Below, one piece after another: positions 33,676 through 44,444 of a stretch of DNA of 64,000 nt. How positions within the stretch are numbered: the stretch's first letter is position 1; every line of letters starts with the position of its first letter. This DNA is from Schizophyllum amplum (taxonomy: Eukaryota; Basidiomycota; Agaricomycetes; Agaricales; Schizophyllaceae): the NCBI GenBank assembly GCA_007026445.1, contig VDMD01000062.1, positions 62,001 to 126,000 on the forward strand. Direction: 5' to 3'. The translations under genes and the position numbers were made by a program. The notes under the pieces were generated by a model. The model made no database searches and was not told the origin of the DNA. It was given only the letters and a program-made list of their open reading frames with translations.

Positions 33676-34454
33676 GAGTGGCTCACTTAGTCTACTTATG
33701 GATTTTGAGGCTTCGATTTACGGGTTTTGATGTATCTTGCTTGACGATGTATGTAGTTGTATCTTATACGTATGTAACTCTCCTTCGGTTTTTACGAAGC
33801 AGGCAAGACGTGCATGTGCGACGCCCATGCGATGAGTGTGGGTCCCACTTGGACAAACCGATAAGTTGCATCACGTGGGCAGGATCCTTTGATCCGCGGC
33901 ATGGGCCGAGCTCGGAGCGCCGTCGATGCGCTTTGTTCTTAACTGTGATGGGTAGCCTTGAGAGGACCGAGCACCATCAAAGGCTCAAAGTGCAAGCCTG
34001 CTGTCGGAAGCAGGATATGACAAAGTGCGAACCACTCGCGACCACGTGTCCTCCTCTGTGAGTCCGGCCTCGAGTTTTTCTGTGCAACGACGATGCATAC
34101 CGTGCTGGGAACCTAGCGCAACCTCATATAATGCGGTCAGCAATCCCTCCTTCGTTCCTTTGACTTATCATATACATCCAGTTGCTCGGGGGGTGCTTCG
34201 CCATGCACTTTGCATGACCCACTGTGTGGTGGCAACGGTTGCGATTGCTACCGCAGAAAATGGTTCCGCTAAGGGCTTTGTCGGTCCCTTTTTGCTTCTA
34301 TGCTTGGTGCTGCTCTGTCCGTTTGTTCTCTCAACTGAATTCCCATATTTGGGAACATAATATTGCTGGCCAAGGGTCCTGGAGCGGTCAGCATGTCCTA
34401 TAAAACCTCCTCCGCTCATTGCCTTCTCTCAACAAATCATTGTCGCTCCCTAAC
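33676..34454. other. Intergenic region, promoter of the next gene
   Basis: No gene is seen. 'tataaaa' at 34399-34405 lies 50-56 bases before the ATG at 34455 and is a good TATA candidate. Confidence 0.4.
34399..34405 (+). promoter_or_regulatory. TATA box candidate
   Basis: TATAAAA lies 50-56 bases before the ATG at 34455, followed by a C/T-rich leader. The short distance leaves room for only a brief 5' UTR. Confidence 0.4.
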
Positions 34455-35225
34455 ATGTCTTCTTGCCCATTATCTGGCCTCAGGTGCGTATACTCAGCAG
34501 TGTCACGATATCGTCGCCTCTGATGCTATACATTACACAGAAAGATTCTCGACGCCGTCACTGCAACGGTCGTCCCCACCCCCTTGCACATCGAAACCCT
34601 CATGCGTGGCAATCCGCACTGGCAGCTTGAGCTTGACCGGCGCTATGCATGTCTCACACCTGATCAACGCGCTGCTGCCGTGGCACGCTTTGCGGAGCAC
34701 TTCACCGTCTACCCAGACGGTCTGAATTGCCGCATCCGTGGCGCAGAGAGCCCTGGCTTCATTGCCTACGCGCTCGTCATGGATCTTATCGTCGCCGAAC
34801 TCGGCCACACGCTCCCGCCACGCTGTTCGCCACTTCCAGACTCGAGCCATCTCTCGCGCGACGTACCTGCTTACTTTCCGCTTGACATGAAGCCGCTCGA
34901 GCCTGGCGCGCCGGTTCCACACCCACCGATGGGCGCGATGGAGCTCCCCGCATACATCGAGCTCACTGATGAAGCGGGGATGCTGCGTCTCTGTGCGGGA
35001 ACGCTTGTGGGGTTCTCATTATGGGTACCTTATCCGTGCAAAGGAACTCGGGTGTTGGGACCGGGAGAGCATCCGGACGGAAGTCGCTACTACTTCAGGG
35101 GGTTGGCTCCGGAAGGGGCATGGTGGTCTCCTTATTCTCAGTGTGCCGGCACCTGTGGTGAGGCCTCCTTTGGGCGCGCGTTCAAAGATGTTTACGGTGT
35201 GGAGCTGCTGCCTTCCGTGCCCTAA
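34455..35225 (+). CDS. Hypothetical protein, 237 aa (paralog of the next gene)
   Basis: Exon 1 is 34455-34483, the intron 34484-34540 (gtgcgt...acacag, phase 2) and exon 2 34541-35225. No known domain is recognised. The segment 'FTVYPDGLNCRIRGAESPGF' then 'YALVMDLIVAEL' matches 'FVTLDGRTCVLRALPDDKRF' then 'YKFVMDMVIAEY' in the gene at 35972-36365, so the two share a small domain of about 65 residues. The remaining ~130 residues, with G/P/Y/W-rich parts and four cysteines, are found only here. No signal peptide or membrane helix is present, so it is probably cytosolic or nuclear. A splice after nine codons and TATAAAA 50-56 bases upstream support the start. Confidence 0.65.
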
Positions 35226-35971
35226 AAGGATGCAAAGGTGTTGCTGTGGAGACATGAGGCCGGACCTCTCTCGTATTATCTCTTCTCATCCGAGATCGCG
35301 ATTCATTGACACAGTATGATTGCATGCAGGCATGGTTTTTGTTGTACATATATCATTGCATTTATAATTTGCCGGCTGTTCAAGCAGCTGAACGTGTTGG
35401 ACGACAAAGACTTCAAGGTCCAGTGCATCTGATCATGTAAGGAATTATGTCTGGGACTTTGTGCGGAAAGCGCGAATGAAGAGATGACCGGTCACATAGC
35501 CGAACTTCAACATGCATGTGATCGTGCGAAGTTAATGACGATTTTCACGTGCTTGCGTCACGTCGCGTCTCTCGACTCTCGAGCCCCGGCCCGCCGCTCT
35601 ACTTTCGACCACCACTGACAAGGGGTACAGACTCGACGAAAAGCACCTTCTGACTCGTTTAGCACAATGAATTGTATAAGGGGACCAAGCATCCCATATG
35701 TGATCACACCTGCGTTTGACTGCCCCTTTTGGGCATTCATATATGTTGATCCTTTGTGAGCAGGTGCTGGACCCGCGGTGGCGCTCTCTTTGACCTGCTG
35801 CGAACCATTCATCGACAGGAAATGAATGGCCTGTGGCAAGCATTAAAAGCAGTATGCTGGCTGCTCACTTAACTCGTTCTTACCCGCCACCCTCGAGCCC
35901 ATTCAGCGTCTCATCGTCGTCCTCTTCGTCGCCATTCAACCCGGTTTCTTGCGTGACATAAGTTCAACAAG
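35226..35971. other. Intergenic region, no gene seen
   Basis: It lies between the two small paralogs. 'gcattaaaagcagt' near 35842 is a weak TATA-like word about 125 bases upstream of the next ATG. Nothing else is recognised. Confidence 0.35.
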
Positions 35972-36365
35972 ATGGCCGACCTCAACGCTTACTACGACTA
36001 CCGTTCTCTCACGTAAGTGGCACGCATTCTCTAGAAACAACATCTGTCCTGAAGACTGACCATTATTCTGCAGGAATTTTATCATAGCCGTCGCGCAAAC
36101 TGCGCCCCCGCACGACATGAACTCCTCTTCTCCCCCTCAGAGGGCACCCGACAGACGTAAACACTGGCCGCTCGAAACGTGCGCGTCCCTCACGGCTACG
36201 GACAAGGCAGCTCTGCGCAAGATCTTTGATGAGGACTTCGTCACGCTGGACGGCAGGACTTGCGTTTTGCGCGCGCTTCCGGATGATAAACGCTTCAAGA
36301 TGGGGTACAAGTTCGTCATGGACATGGTCATCGCGGAATATATGGCCAAGCAGGGCCGAGCTTGA
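35972..36365 (+). CDS. Small hypothetical protein, 110 aa
   Basis: Exons 35972-36012 and 36074-36365 join across a 61-nt intron (gtaagt...ctgcag, phase 2). The protein is a shortened relative of the gene at 34455-35225: it keeps the ~65-residue shared domain ('FVTLDGRTCVLRALPDDKRF', 'MGYKFVMDMVIAEYMAKQG') and stops just after it. No signal peptide is seen. Position of the first intron (phase 2, within the first 14 codons) is alike in both genes, which supports tandem duplication followed by loss or gain of the C-terminal part. Function is unknown. Confidence 0.65.
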
Positions 36366-36681
36366 TGAGAGCGGAAGGGCGAGAGACCGAGCCTCGTACA
36401 TACTGCCTTGCATCACTTCGATTTTCTTTCTAATGCTACTTTCTCGGTGAACGTGAACTATCATATATCAACCAGTATAACTAAGCGCACTATGGTTTAC
36501 CTTCGTACCGCAGACGAAGCTGACATCTCGACGATGAAGGATATTCCCTGGAATTCTAAATCAGTAAGTGCATCCAACAGAGAATAACAGCATAGAACGA
36601 GGCAGCGCATGGAATGACAGAGCATGGTGTAGACGGGTTCGAAGGACTTGAACTACATCTTCAAATCGCCCTAACATCCGA

Positions 36682-38611
36682 CTAGAAACTGTGACTCACC
36701 AGCTTCACGAACCGCAACAGATGCTCGAAGCTGTACTCGCCCTCCAGCAGCTCGAGGGTGTCATTCACAGTGTGGTAGCCTTCGCCCATTTCTGCGCGAG
36801 AAAAGGAGTGCATCAGTCAAGAGGGACGTCAATGTCGGCGACTGCTCAAGCTTCGAGCGTCACTGCAAGGCTCACTCACCCTCGAACGGCCCTTCGCACA
36901 CGTACGCCGCGCGGTACCCTGCACGGGTCCAGCTCATGTGGTCCGAGCCGCACCGCTTGCCGCAGCCGGTCAGCACCCATGGGACGGGGAGGTAGGCATC
37001 GACCTGCGTGGGTACGTTAGTGGGTCGAGCGGACAATCAGTACATGGGAAGACAAGAAGAGAAGACGCAAGGAGGCTCATCACGCACCAGCCCCGTCACG
37101 TAGTCCACCAGCCCCTTGTCGACCTCGTCCTGGAAGAAGCCGATCCTTGGTACCGAGCCGTGCTTGACGACAGCGAGGCCTGAGCAGAGATGAGCGGACA
37201 AATCGAGGTGTTCCCCCGAGCCCGACCGAGTGTTCCACTAACCGTCCATCTGTAGCATCCCTAACACCTCTATGTCCTCGCGCTCGTACTCCGCCGCGAT
37301 ATCCTGGGAGAGGTGATGTCAGAACGCATCACCGCCATACTGTCTGCCCGCTACTGCGCCAGCCACCACTAAAAGTCAAACGCCACTCAGCAAGGCCGCT
37401 ACTCACCTGACTCCCAAGCATTCCGCCCTCTTCTGCTGCGTACCAGTGAAGTTCAACTGCCGTGCCCGCAGGAGGCGTGAAGGTCTGCGAAGGATAAAAT
37501 GAGTATATTTTAACCGTGCCACGCGATTGAAGAGTGAGAAACTCAACACCGGGAGCAGGGGCGGACTCCCGAGAGATGCTAGACCTGTAATCGCACGCTC
37601 ACCTGCTTCATCAACGTGCGTAAAATATGCAGTAGTACCACAGTGCCGCTGCCATCGTCGTCTGTTCCGGGTGCGCGATAGAAGGGAAGAAGATAGTTGA
37701 GGGAGTCCTGGAAGCTCGTACATGAGCTCGTACTGCACGAATGATTTACTGGAAAGCATACCTGATGTGCCCCGATGATGATGAGCTGCGTATCGTTCGG
37801 CGCCTTGTACTTTTCCGCAGCCCCTTCGATGCGCACAGTGAGCGACTTCTGCGGGAAGGCATGCTGAAAGCGCCGGATTGTAACGTTCACCGAGGGGCTT
37901 GCAGCCTTGACGATCTGCAGCCTATCAGCATCCATTACCCGTCGCACGACCTTCCGGATCCCCACTCACCTCCGTTACATACCCGTGCAGCCAATCGCTG
38001 CTGCGCGCCCCCCACGGGCTGCGGTAGCTGCGCGTCCAGAAGGAAGTGAGGTTTGCGATGTCCTGGCGCAGGTGCGCGTCGTCTAAGTCGCTCGTCAGGC
38101 GCACGGTCTCACGCAGGGCGTCGATCGAGACCTCCGGGGAAGCGCTGGGTAGGCTGAGTAGGTCGACGGGGGAGAGGTTGAGGGCAACGGCGCGAGCTCG
38201 GCGCAGGGCGCCCAGGTTGGGGTGGTCGGTGATGTCCATGAACTCGTATCCGGAGGCACGCAGGCGGAGCTTGTCGCCCTCGGTCATACTGAAGGGGTGT
38301 AAGTCACGGTAGTGAGCGTAGATAGGGATAACGGCGCACCTCCGTGGTTCGTCTTCGCCGAAGACCTGCACCAAGCGGACCGTGTCAAGCCCGCAGGCGT
38401 CGCCGACCTCGGTGAGCAGGTCGACGACATCACGTCCTTGCCACGCCTCAAGTATCTCCTGCGACTGCAGCGTCGAGAGCGCGGCAAACGCATCGGGGGA
38501 GAGTGCATCGGCGCAGAGAGACGCGTCGCCCGCAAGGGGAATCTGCGCGTCCTGGGCGCTCGTGAGCGCGACAAGAGCCGTAAGCAGCAGGGCCGTCTTC
38601 ATGGCGCCCAT
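36682..38611 (-). CDS. Secreted M28-family aminopeptidase
   Basis: Nine exons on the minus strand: 38611-38340, 38288-37970, 37914-37762, 37707-37603, 37484-37407, 37303-37243, 37179-37088, 37003-36880, 36791-36682. They give 437 residues from the first ATG or 434 from 'MKTALLLTALVALTSAQDA', which is a signal peptide. All ligands of the two-zinc M28 site are visible in order: H and D in 'IIGAHQDS' and 'GTDDDGSGT', the catalytic pair in 'AAEEGGMLGS', D in 'LQMDG' and H in 'GYHTVNDT'. It should release N-terminal residues, often leucine, from peptides outside the cell, as in fungal leucine aminopeptidases (family knowledge). A pro-region of about 100 residues precedes the peptidase domain. Two cysteines in 'TGCGKRCGSDHM' may form the family's disulfide. 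Confidence 0.9.
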
Positions 38612-39373
38612 CTCTCAGGTGCAACGATGAGGGCGAGAGACAAGCTGCTCATGCGGCGTTTGTTGATCTTTCCGATTCGACGAGCGCCCTGCGGAGTGGC
38701 ACGCCGTTCGTCCCATCGTCGGCGGAACCAATCCCTATCAGCCTCGAGATCCAGGCGGTACCACCTTCATTGTACGTTTGTCGAGCTCATTGTTCAAGTC
38801 GATAGGGCGAGACCGCCAAGGATAAGAAAGTGGTGAAGGATCCTCGCGCTGTCGGATCCTTGCTATGTATTGAGACTGGGTAGGTAATGGTGATAACTAG
38901 AAATACAAAGTGGACTCATCTGGAAGCAGCACACATCGTGGGTAATATGTAACTAGTCGAGCCGAGGTAAGGCATAACAGGGCCGCCTCTCCGCTCCCAG
39001 TCCGACTACGATAAACAATCCTAAGTATCCTTTCCATCTCGGTATCTAGATGCGCTCTGAGATCCCTATAGGGAGAGCTTCGAATCTGAAGGTAAGTAAA
39101 GAAAGATTACTGCTTGTCGCTCGTAGCCATCGTGGATGCGTGTAGCCGTCGTGAGTGCCGTAGTCGTTCGAGGTCGTCACCGAAAGCCCGTGTGCGAGAG
39201 AGGAGGTCCGTGCTGCGCCCGTCCATTAGAGGCGCATACCGTAGCATGATGCGCCGCCGACTACATGCCGTCGATGTAGAACAGGAGTGAAGGTGCCGGA
39301 TGTCGTCGATGATCCCGTGGTAGTGTATGCCGTTGACCGAAAGAATGCCGCCGATGTGTAGTGGGGAAGCACC
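38612..39373. other. Intergenic region, no gene seen
   Basis: It holds the promoter of the aminopeptidase and the 3' flank of the large minus-strand gene. Short frames lack features. Confidence 0.35.
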
Positions 39374-42300
39374 TCAACGTGCGCGCCCCAAAGTCGGACC
39401 AGATGAGGCAAGTATGATCTTCGTCGACCTCCGGTGAGCCTTCTTCAACGCCCTTCTCGTCGCGGGCGCAGGGATGGTCGCTGCGGGGGCAGGCGTCGAT
39501 GTGGGCATGTCCAGGCTCGCGGTCTCAGCGGCATCGTTGATGCCCACGGTCGCATCCGTGTCGGGCTCGGGCACAGGCTCCATAACCTCCCCATTGCTCT
39601 CCGGTACATCCGCGGCGCTCGCGGGCATCTCCTCGGCCCTCACGGCAGCAGCTTCCACAGCCATGTCGACAACGCTACTACTTAGGACATCAGCGGCTGA
39701 GCGGTAGTTCTCAAAGCGTGATGCATACCTTGACTGCTCCTCCACCGTCTCCTCCGGGTCGTCAATGCGAGGGTAGGTCTCCATTGCCGACGGCTCCTGC
39801 GCATCCTCGAGGACCGTCTGCTCCTCCTTGCTCGACCCGCAAACACTCTCCTGCAGCACCTCGTCCTCGCACGGCACCGGCTCCTCGTCGACCTGCTCCC
39901 TCTCCATCTGCTCCTCCTCGTCGACCTGCTCCTCACCGGCCTGCGCCTCACCGATCAGCTGCTCATGCTTCTCGACCTCCTCCTCGACCCCCTCCACCGT
40001 CACCTCTCCCGCCTCGGTTGAGATTGGAGTGCACTTCATGATCCCGTACGGTGGCTCCATCGTCAGCGGCTCAACGAACCCCGAAGGGTATGGGGCATGG
40101 ACAAAAGGCGAGGGGTGCGCCGCGGTCTCGGGAGGTGAAGGATACACGCCGTTATCGGGGGCGGGCATGTCGTTGTTCGGGCGGGAGACGTCCATGCCGT
40201 TGTTCGAACGGGACTCGTTCATGTCATCGAAGTACCCTGGAGGTAGCGGGTAGAAGAACATGGGCGGAGCGACGTTGGAGGGCGGGTTGTGGGCAGGTGC
40301 GTGCGGAGGACAAAACGGCCCTTCCTGAGCAAAGGACATGCCCGGCGGAGGCTGCATCGGGCCCTGAAGTGGATATGCGGGGCCTTGAGGAGGATACGTG
40401 GGGCCTTGAGGAGGATACGCGGGGCCTTGAGGCGGATACACGCGTCCTTGGGGCGGGTACATAGGTCCCGGCGCCTGGAGCCGGTCGTTGTGCATTGGAA
40501 TGGGCGGGTGCGGGAGCAGGTGAGGCGGGTTCGGATGAGGCGGACCGAACGCCGGGTGCGGGTGCTGAAACCCGGGCGGCGCGGTCGGGAATCCAGGCAG
40601 CGGGTGAGGGAATCCAGGTTGCGGGTGAAGGAATCCGGGCGGCGGGTGAGGGAATCCCGGCGGCGAGAGAGGGAATTCCGCCATTGGGTGCACGAGACCA
40701 TTATGGGCGTTTGGTGGCGGCGGATGGACGAGCACGTTCGGTGGCGAGGGTCCATGATGACCTTGTGTGCCAAACCGCGGAGGGTGCTGGAAGCCAGACG
40801 GCGACGGGTGACGCCCGTGAGGCATTGGTCCACGTGAACCCGACAATGCGTCAGCAGGGAAGGGCGGGAGGAGGCCGTTCTGCACTGGGAACTGCTGCAC
40901 CGTCTGGGGCATCAACCGTTGCTGCATCGCCTGTGGCGTTGGCCACTGCACTACCTGGGACGTCGGAATCTGCTGACGGTGCAGAGGGAATTGCTGAAGA
41001 CGCATCGGAGATTGCTGGTGGAACATTGGCGGGGGCGGCATGCTCGTGGGCAGACACGACGGAGGCTGCATCGGACCACTGGCGAGAGGGCCCTGCAACT
41101 GCTGCTGGTTCGGTCGCCGCAGAGATGGACGAGGGTCGGGTGTCGGCAAGTGCCCGTTGCGCTGCGCTATATCCGCCTCAGCAACCTCTCGACGCGAGCG
41201 CCGGTCCGTCTGAGCTTGGATGCGACTCCGGGTGGTGCCGGGGCTCTCAACAATGATAGGCGCCGCCTCTTCCTCGCAAGGCGACTCAGGCGCAATCTGC
41301 GGCAAGTCGTTGTCCGCATTGACGTGCTCCGAATCGTGATGCTCCTCGACGGCCTCGTCGATGGAGCATGATTGCTCCGTCGACGCGGTCTCCTCGGGAG
41401 CCTCGTCGTCTTGGGGCTGAGCAACGCCGTCATTGTCCTCTAAACTCGTAGATTCGTCGACGTTGTCCGTAATCGCCCCGGTTGAGACAGGCTCAGGTTG
41501 GTAGGCACCGGGCAGGATGGCCATGAGGTTGGTGGCAGGGGGCAGTGTCACATAACTTGCCCGATCCTGATCTCTTGTGCGATGTTGCAAAGGCAACAGG
41601 ACGATGTCATTCAAGGACGACGGTGTCGAGGAAGATGACGCATTCCTGTGGTTCATGTCAGCCAAACAGAAGTCATCAATGTAAGGTATCACGTACTTCA
41701 AGAGCAAGTTTCGGTTGTTCTGCAGCTGCACGAGTACGACCGCTAACTCGGAATTTTTCCTGGGAGAATGTCACTCAAGGTGAGTGAATTGAGCTTGATC
41801 GACTTACCGATCTACGGTCTGCTCATCTGATGTACTTGGTGGGGGCGACTGATTGATGAGGGCGACTTCGGCCTCAGGCGTCGAGATGGTGGGGAGGTCG
41901 TTGAATGACGGTGAGAGGGAGCTGCGTAGCAGTCAGAAACCATGCTCGACATTCACATCATGCACTCACGTCGTCAAATCGTCGACGTCGCCGTCTTCAT
42001 CTTCGGTCGGCTCGTGGTCTTCGCCACACTTGACGTTATCAACGTCACGTCCGAACACTATCCACTCTTCTTCATCGTCCACGATGTCGTCGTCTTCCAT
42101 CTCTGCACGACGCTCTATCGCGGGGTCACTGAACACTCATGAGCAATGAGTAGGGCGCGCCAGACATACACTTACTCAACATACAATGAGTCGCTGGCCA
42201 TTGTTGAAGCGATGTCCTTGGCGTCATCGTCGTTTTCAGCCGGTGTCGTGATAGGGGACTCGGCTTCGTCTTCAATACCATGCACGCCCACGGCGGAAGA

Positions 42301-44444
42301 GGGAGGCTGGCAGTCTTCTTCTTCGGTCGCGTACATCGAATCGTCCTTGACGTGCTCGGCAGACTCTCTGTGTGCAAGCCGTAAGAACCAATTATGATCA
42401 ATCCACGGACGGAACACGTACGAAATCTCTGAGGGAAGGACGGCGACTTCTGGATCCTCGGGTGATTGAGAAGGATGAGAGGTGGCGGTGTGCCCAGCAA
42501 ATTCATTGGCAACGGCATCTTCCGCGTTAGGCTCACTAGCGAACAATCAGCATAGCTACAATTAAGCGAGAGGGGATTTGACGAACCTCACGACTGGCGT
42601 AGAGGAGGCTGGTAAGGGAGATAATGGGGGAGGGAGATTGTCGAGGGTCGCGGTGTCCATGGTCAGCTGCTCGTTGGTTGTCGACGACGACGACGTCGTA
42701 TCAACGTCGTTCTGCCCGTCAGAGGTGCAAGCATTCACAGCAGAGTCGCTGATGTACAATCAGTACAAAGTCTGTGTGGGAGGAAGGACAACGTACTCGA
42801 GGGATGGTGTTGACGAGGCAAGAGGGAAAATTTGGACTTCTTGCTCCTCCTTGGTGGACTGTGCGGTTTCGCTGAAAGCAAACTCAGAAATATAGCGGTC
42901 TGGACGAGAAGATAGCGTACGGATTATATGTGCCGGCGGCGTTGATATCGAGGGTAGGAGTGGAGGGGGTTCGGAAAGCGCTCGACTGCGGGGACTGGAA
43001 TAATGCCTGCTGATGGATGTGCGAAGGGGGAGCGCACGCAAGCTGCGTCGACTCAGCGTGCGACTGAGCCGGCAGTACGGCGGGCGGGATGGTTGGGACG
43101 GAGAGGGCGTGGTCGATGGGCTGGCCATTGGCGATGGTCGAGGTGCTAGAGTCGGTCCCGCCGTCTGGCGCGTTGTTGTCGTTGCCTTCGGCGATATGAT
43201 CGCTGTGGTCGCTGTTGTCGTCTTGAGCCGCGTCGTCCGCGTCACCAGCGAGCTGGCTGATATGACCGGTGGGTTGCTCGTATGATGCCTGGACCTGAGT
43301 GGGTCGGGCGGCCTGCATATCCTGCTCGGAGGCATCGGCATTGTCCTCGGTCAGGACTTCCCCGCGGATATCGACTTCAATTCGGGGAGCCGGCGCGTCG
43401 GCGGCGTCGGCAGTGTCGTCGGGCACGTTACAAGACTCGCTGGCAGCGGGCAGCTCATCATGGGCGGTACGGTCGTCCTCATCGCCGTCAGAGTCGCCGA
43501 TGTCGCATTCATTGCAAGGGGGAAGGTTGGGCTCGTCGTCGGGAACACCGTCGCTGTCAAAACGAACCAAAATCAGCGCGGGCACGCGAGCGGCAACGAG
43601 GAAAAATCGCACGTGGGTGGTGGTGACGGCGGCTTGCCGGCGGAAACCTCCGCGGCAGGGCGACGCGTGCTTCTCTTGGACCGTCGCCACAGGTAGATGG
43701 CGCCGACCATGTTCATGATAAGAACGACCTGCTCGCGCATCAGCGTTGGCCGTCCGGTCCCTACATTGCTTGACTCACCACGAGGGTCGCGAGCAGAACA
43801 TTTATCGTCCACGACTTCTTCGCCAAGGCGTGCTCCAGCTGGACGTTCTCCTCCGCGTAATGGTCCGCGACAGCGGCGAGGCGCTCTGCTACGAACTGCG
43901 CACGCTCGGCGTCAGCTCCCAGTCGCTGGATATCCGCAGCTTGTCGCTCGAGTTGCTGTTGCTGCAGTTGAATCTGCGCCGCTTGGTGCTGGTTCTCGAG
44001 GGCCTGTGCTTGTACCGTCGCCGCAAGTCGCTGATCTCTAACCCTGTCCAGCTCGCGGTCCAACGCACGCAGTGTCGCCCCTTCGCGGGCCCACTCATCT
44101 ACGGCGAGCTGCGCCCGGTCGGTGGTATTGTAGAAGAGGAGGGCGATGGGGTTATCGACATAGACGAGTGGCTGGACGGCGTCGAAGGGGTTCGCAATGA
44201 GACCGAAGTCGTGGGCAGCTGTGCCGTTGTAATCATGAGCGTGCGCGAACTCGATGGCCGTGGTGTTGAGCGCGATGGGGATGAGGCGAGGGGCCTGAGA
44301 GGCGAGGGCGGTGATGTGGTAGACCGGGATGTAAGTCGCTGACAGGGTTTGGACGAAGCCCATGCCTCCGCCAGCGGCCTGGATGGCGGTGGTGAGCGCG
44401 AAGCTCCAGACAAGGCTGACCACCTGGATGGTCAGGCTGTCCAT
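39374..44444 (-). CDS. Large single-pass membrane protein with coiled-coil ectodomain and acidic, proline-rich tail
   Basis: The start at 44444 gives a signal peptide ('LVWSFALTTAIQAAGGG'), an ectodomain with possible N-glycosylation sites (NTT, NGT), and a coiled coil of about 110 residues. A membrane helix 'VLLATLVVVLIMNMVGAIYL' is made by splicing, then 'WRRSKRSTRR' as stop-transfer. The tail is very acidic (D/E runs near 43.4 kb) and has several short phase-2 introns, for example gtgcga...ttgacag (about 43611-43551), gtacgc...tttcag (about 42930) and gtacgt...catcag (about 42795-42750). It ends in the long exon of about 780 residues (41716-39374) with P/Q-rich repeats and a basic end. The joins at 43.6, 42.9 and 42.75 kb keep frame. 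Those between 42.5 and 41.7 kb are less sure, so two genes remain possible. No domain family is recognised. Confidence 0.6.
40364..40468 (-). repeat. Tandem 24-nt repeat coding YPPQGPxx
   Basis: Four to five copies of 'YPPQGPAY'-type octapeptides (variants RVYPPQG, PTYPPQG, AYPLQGP) in the tail of the large membrane protein. The DNA unit is 24 nt, so length changes would keep the frame. Confidence 0.75.
40556..40680 (-). repeat. Proline-rich repeat coding PGFxHPxP
   Basis: Five or so copies of 'PPGFPHP', 'PPGFLHPQ', 'PGFPHPLP', 'PGFPTAP' and 'PPGFQHPH'. With the neighbouring YPPQGP repeat it gives an extended, disordered segment that could bind SH3- or WW-type partners (inference). Confidence 0.7.
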
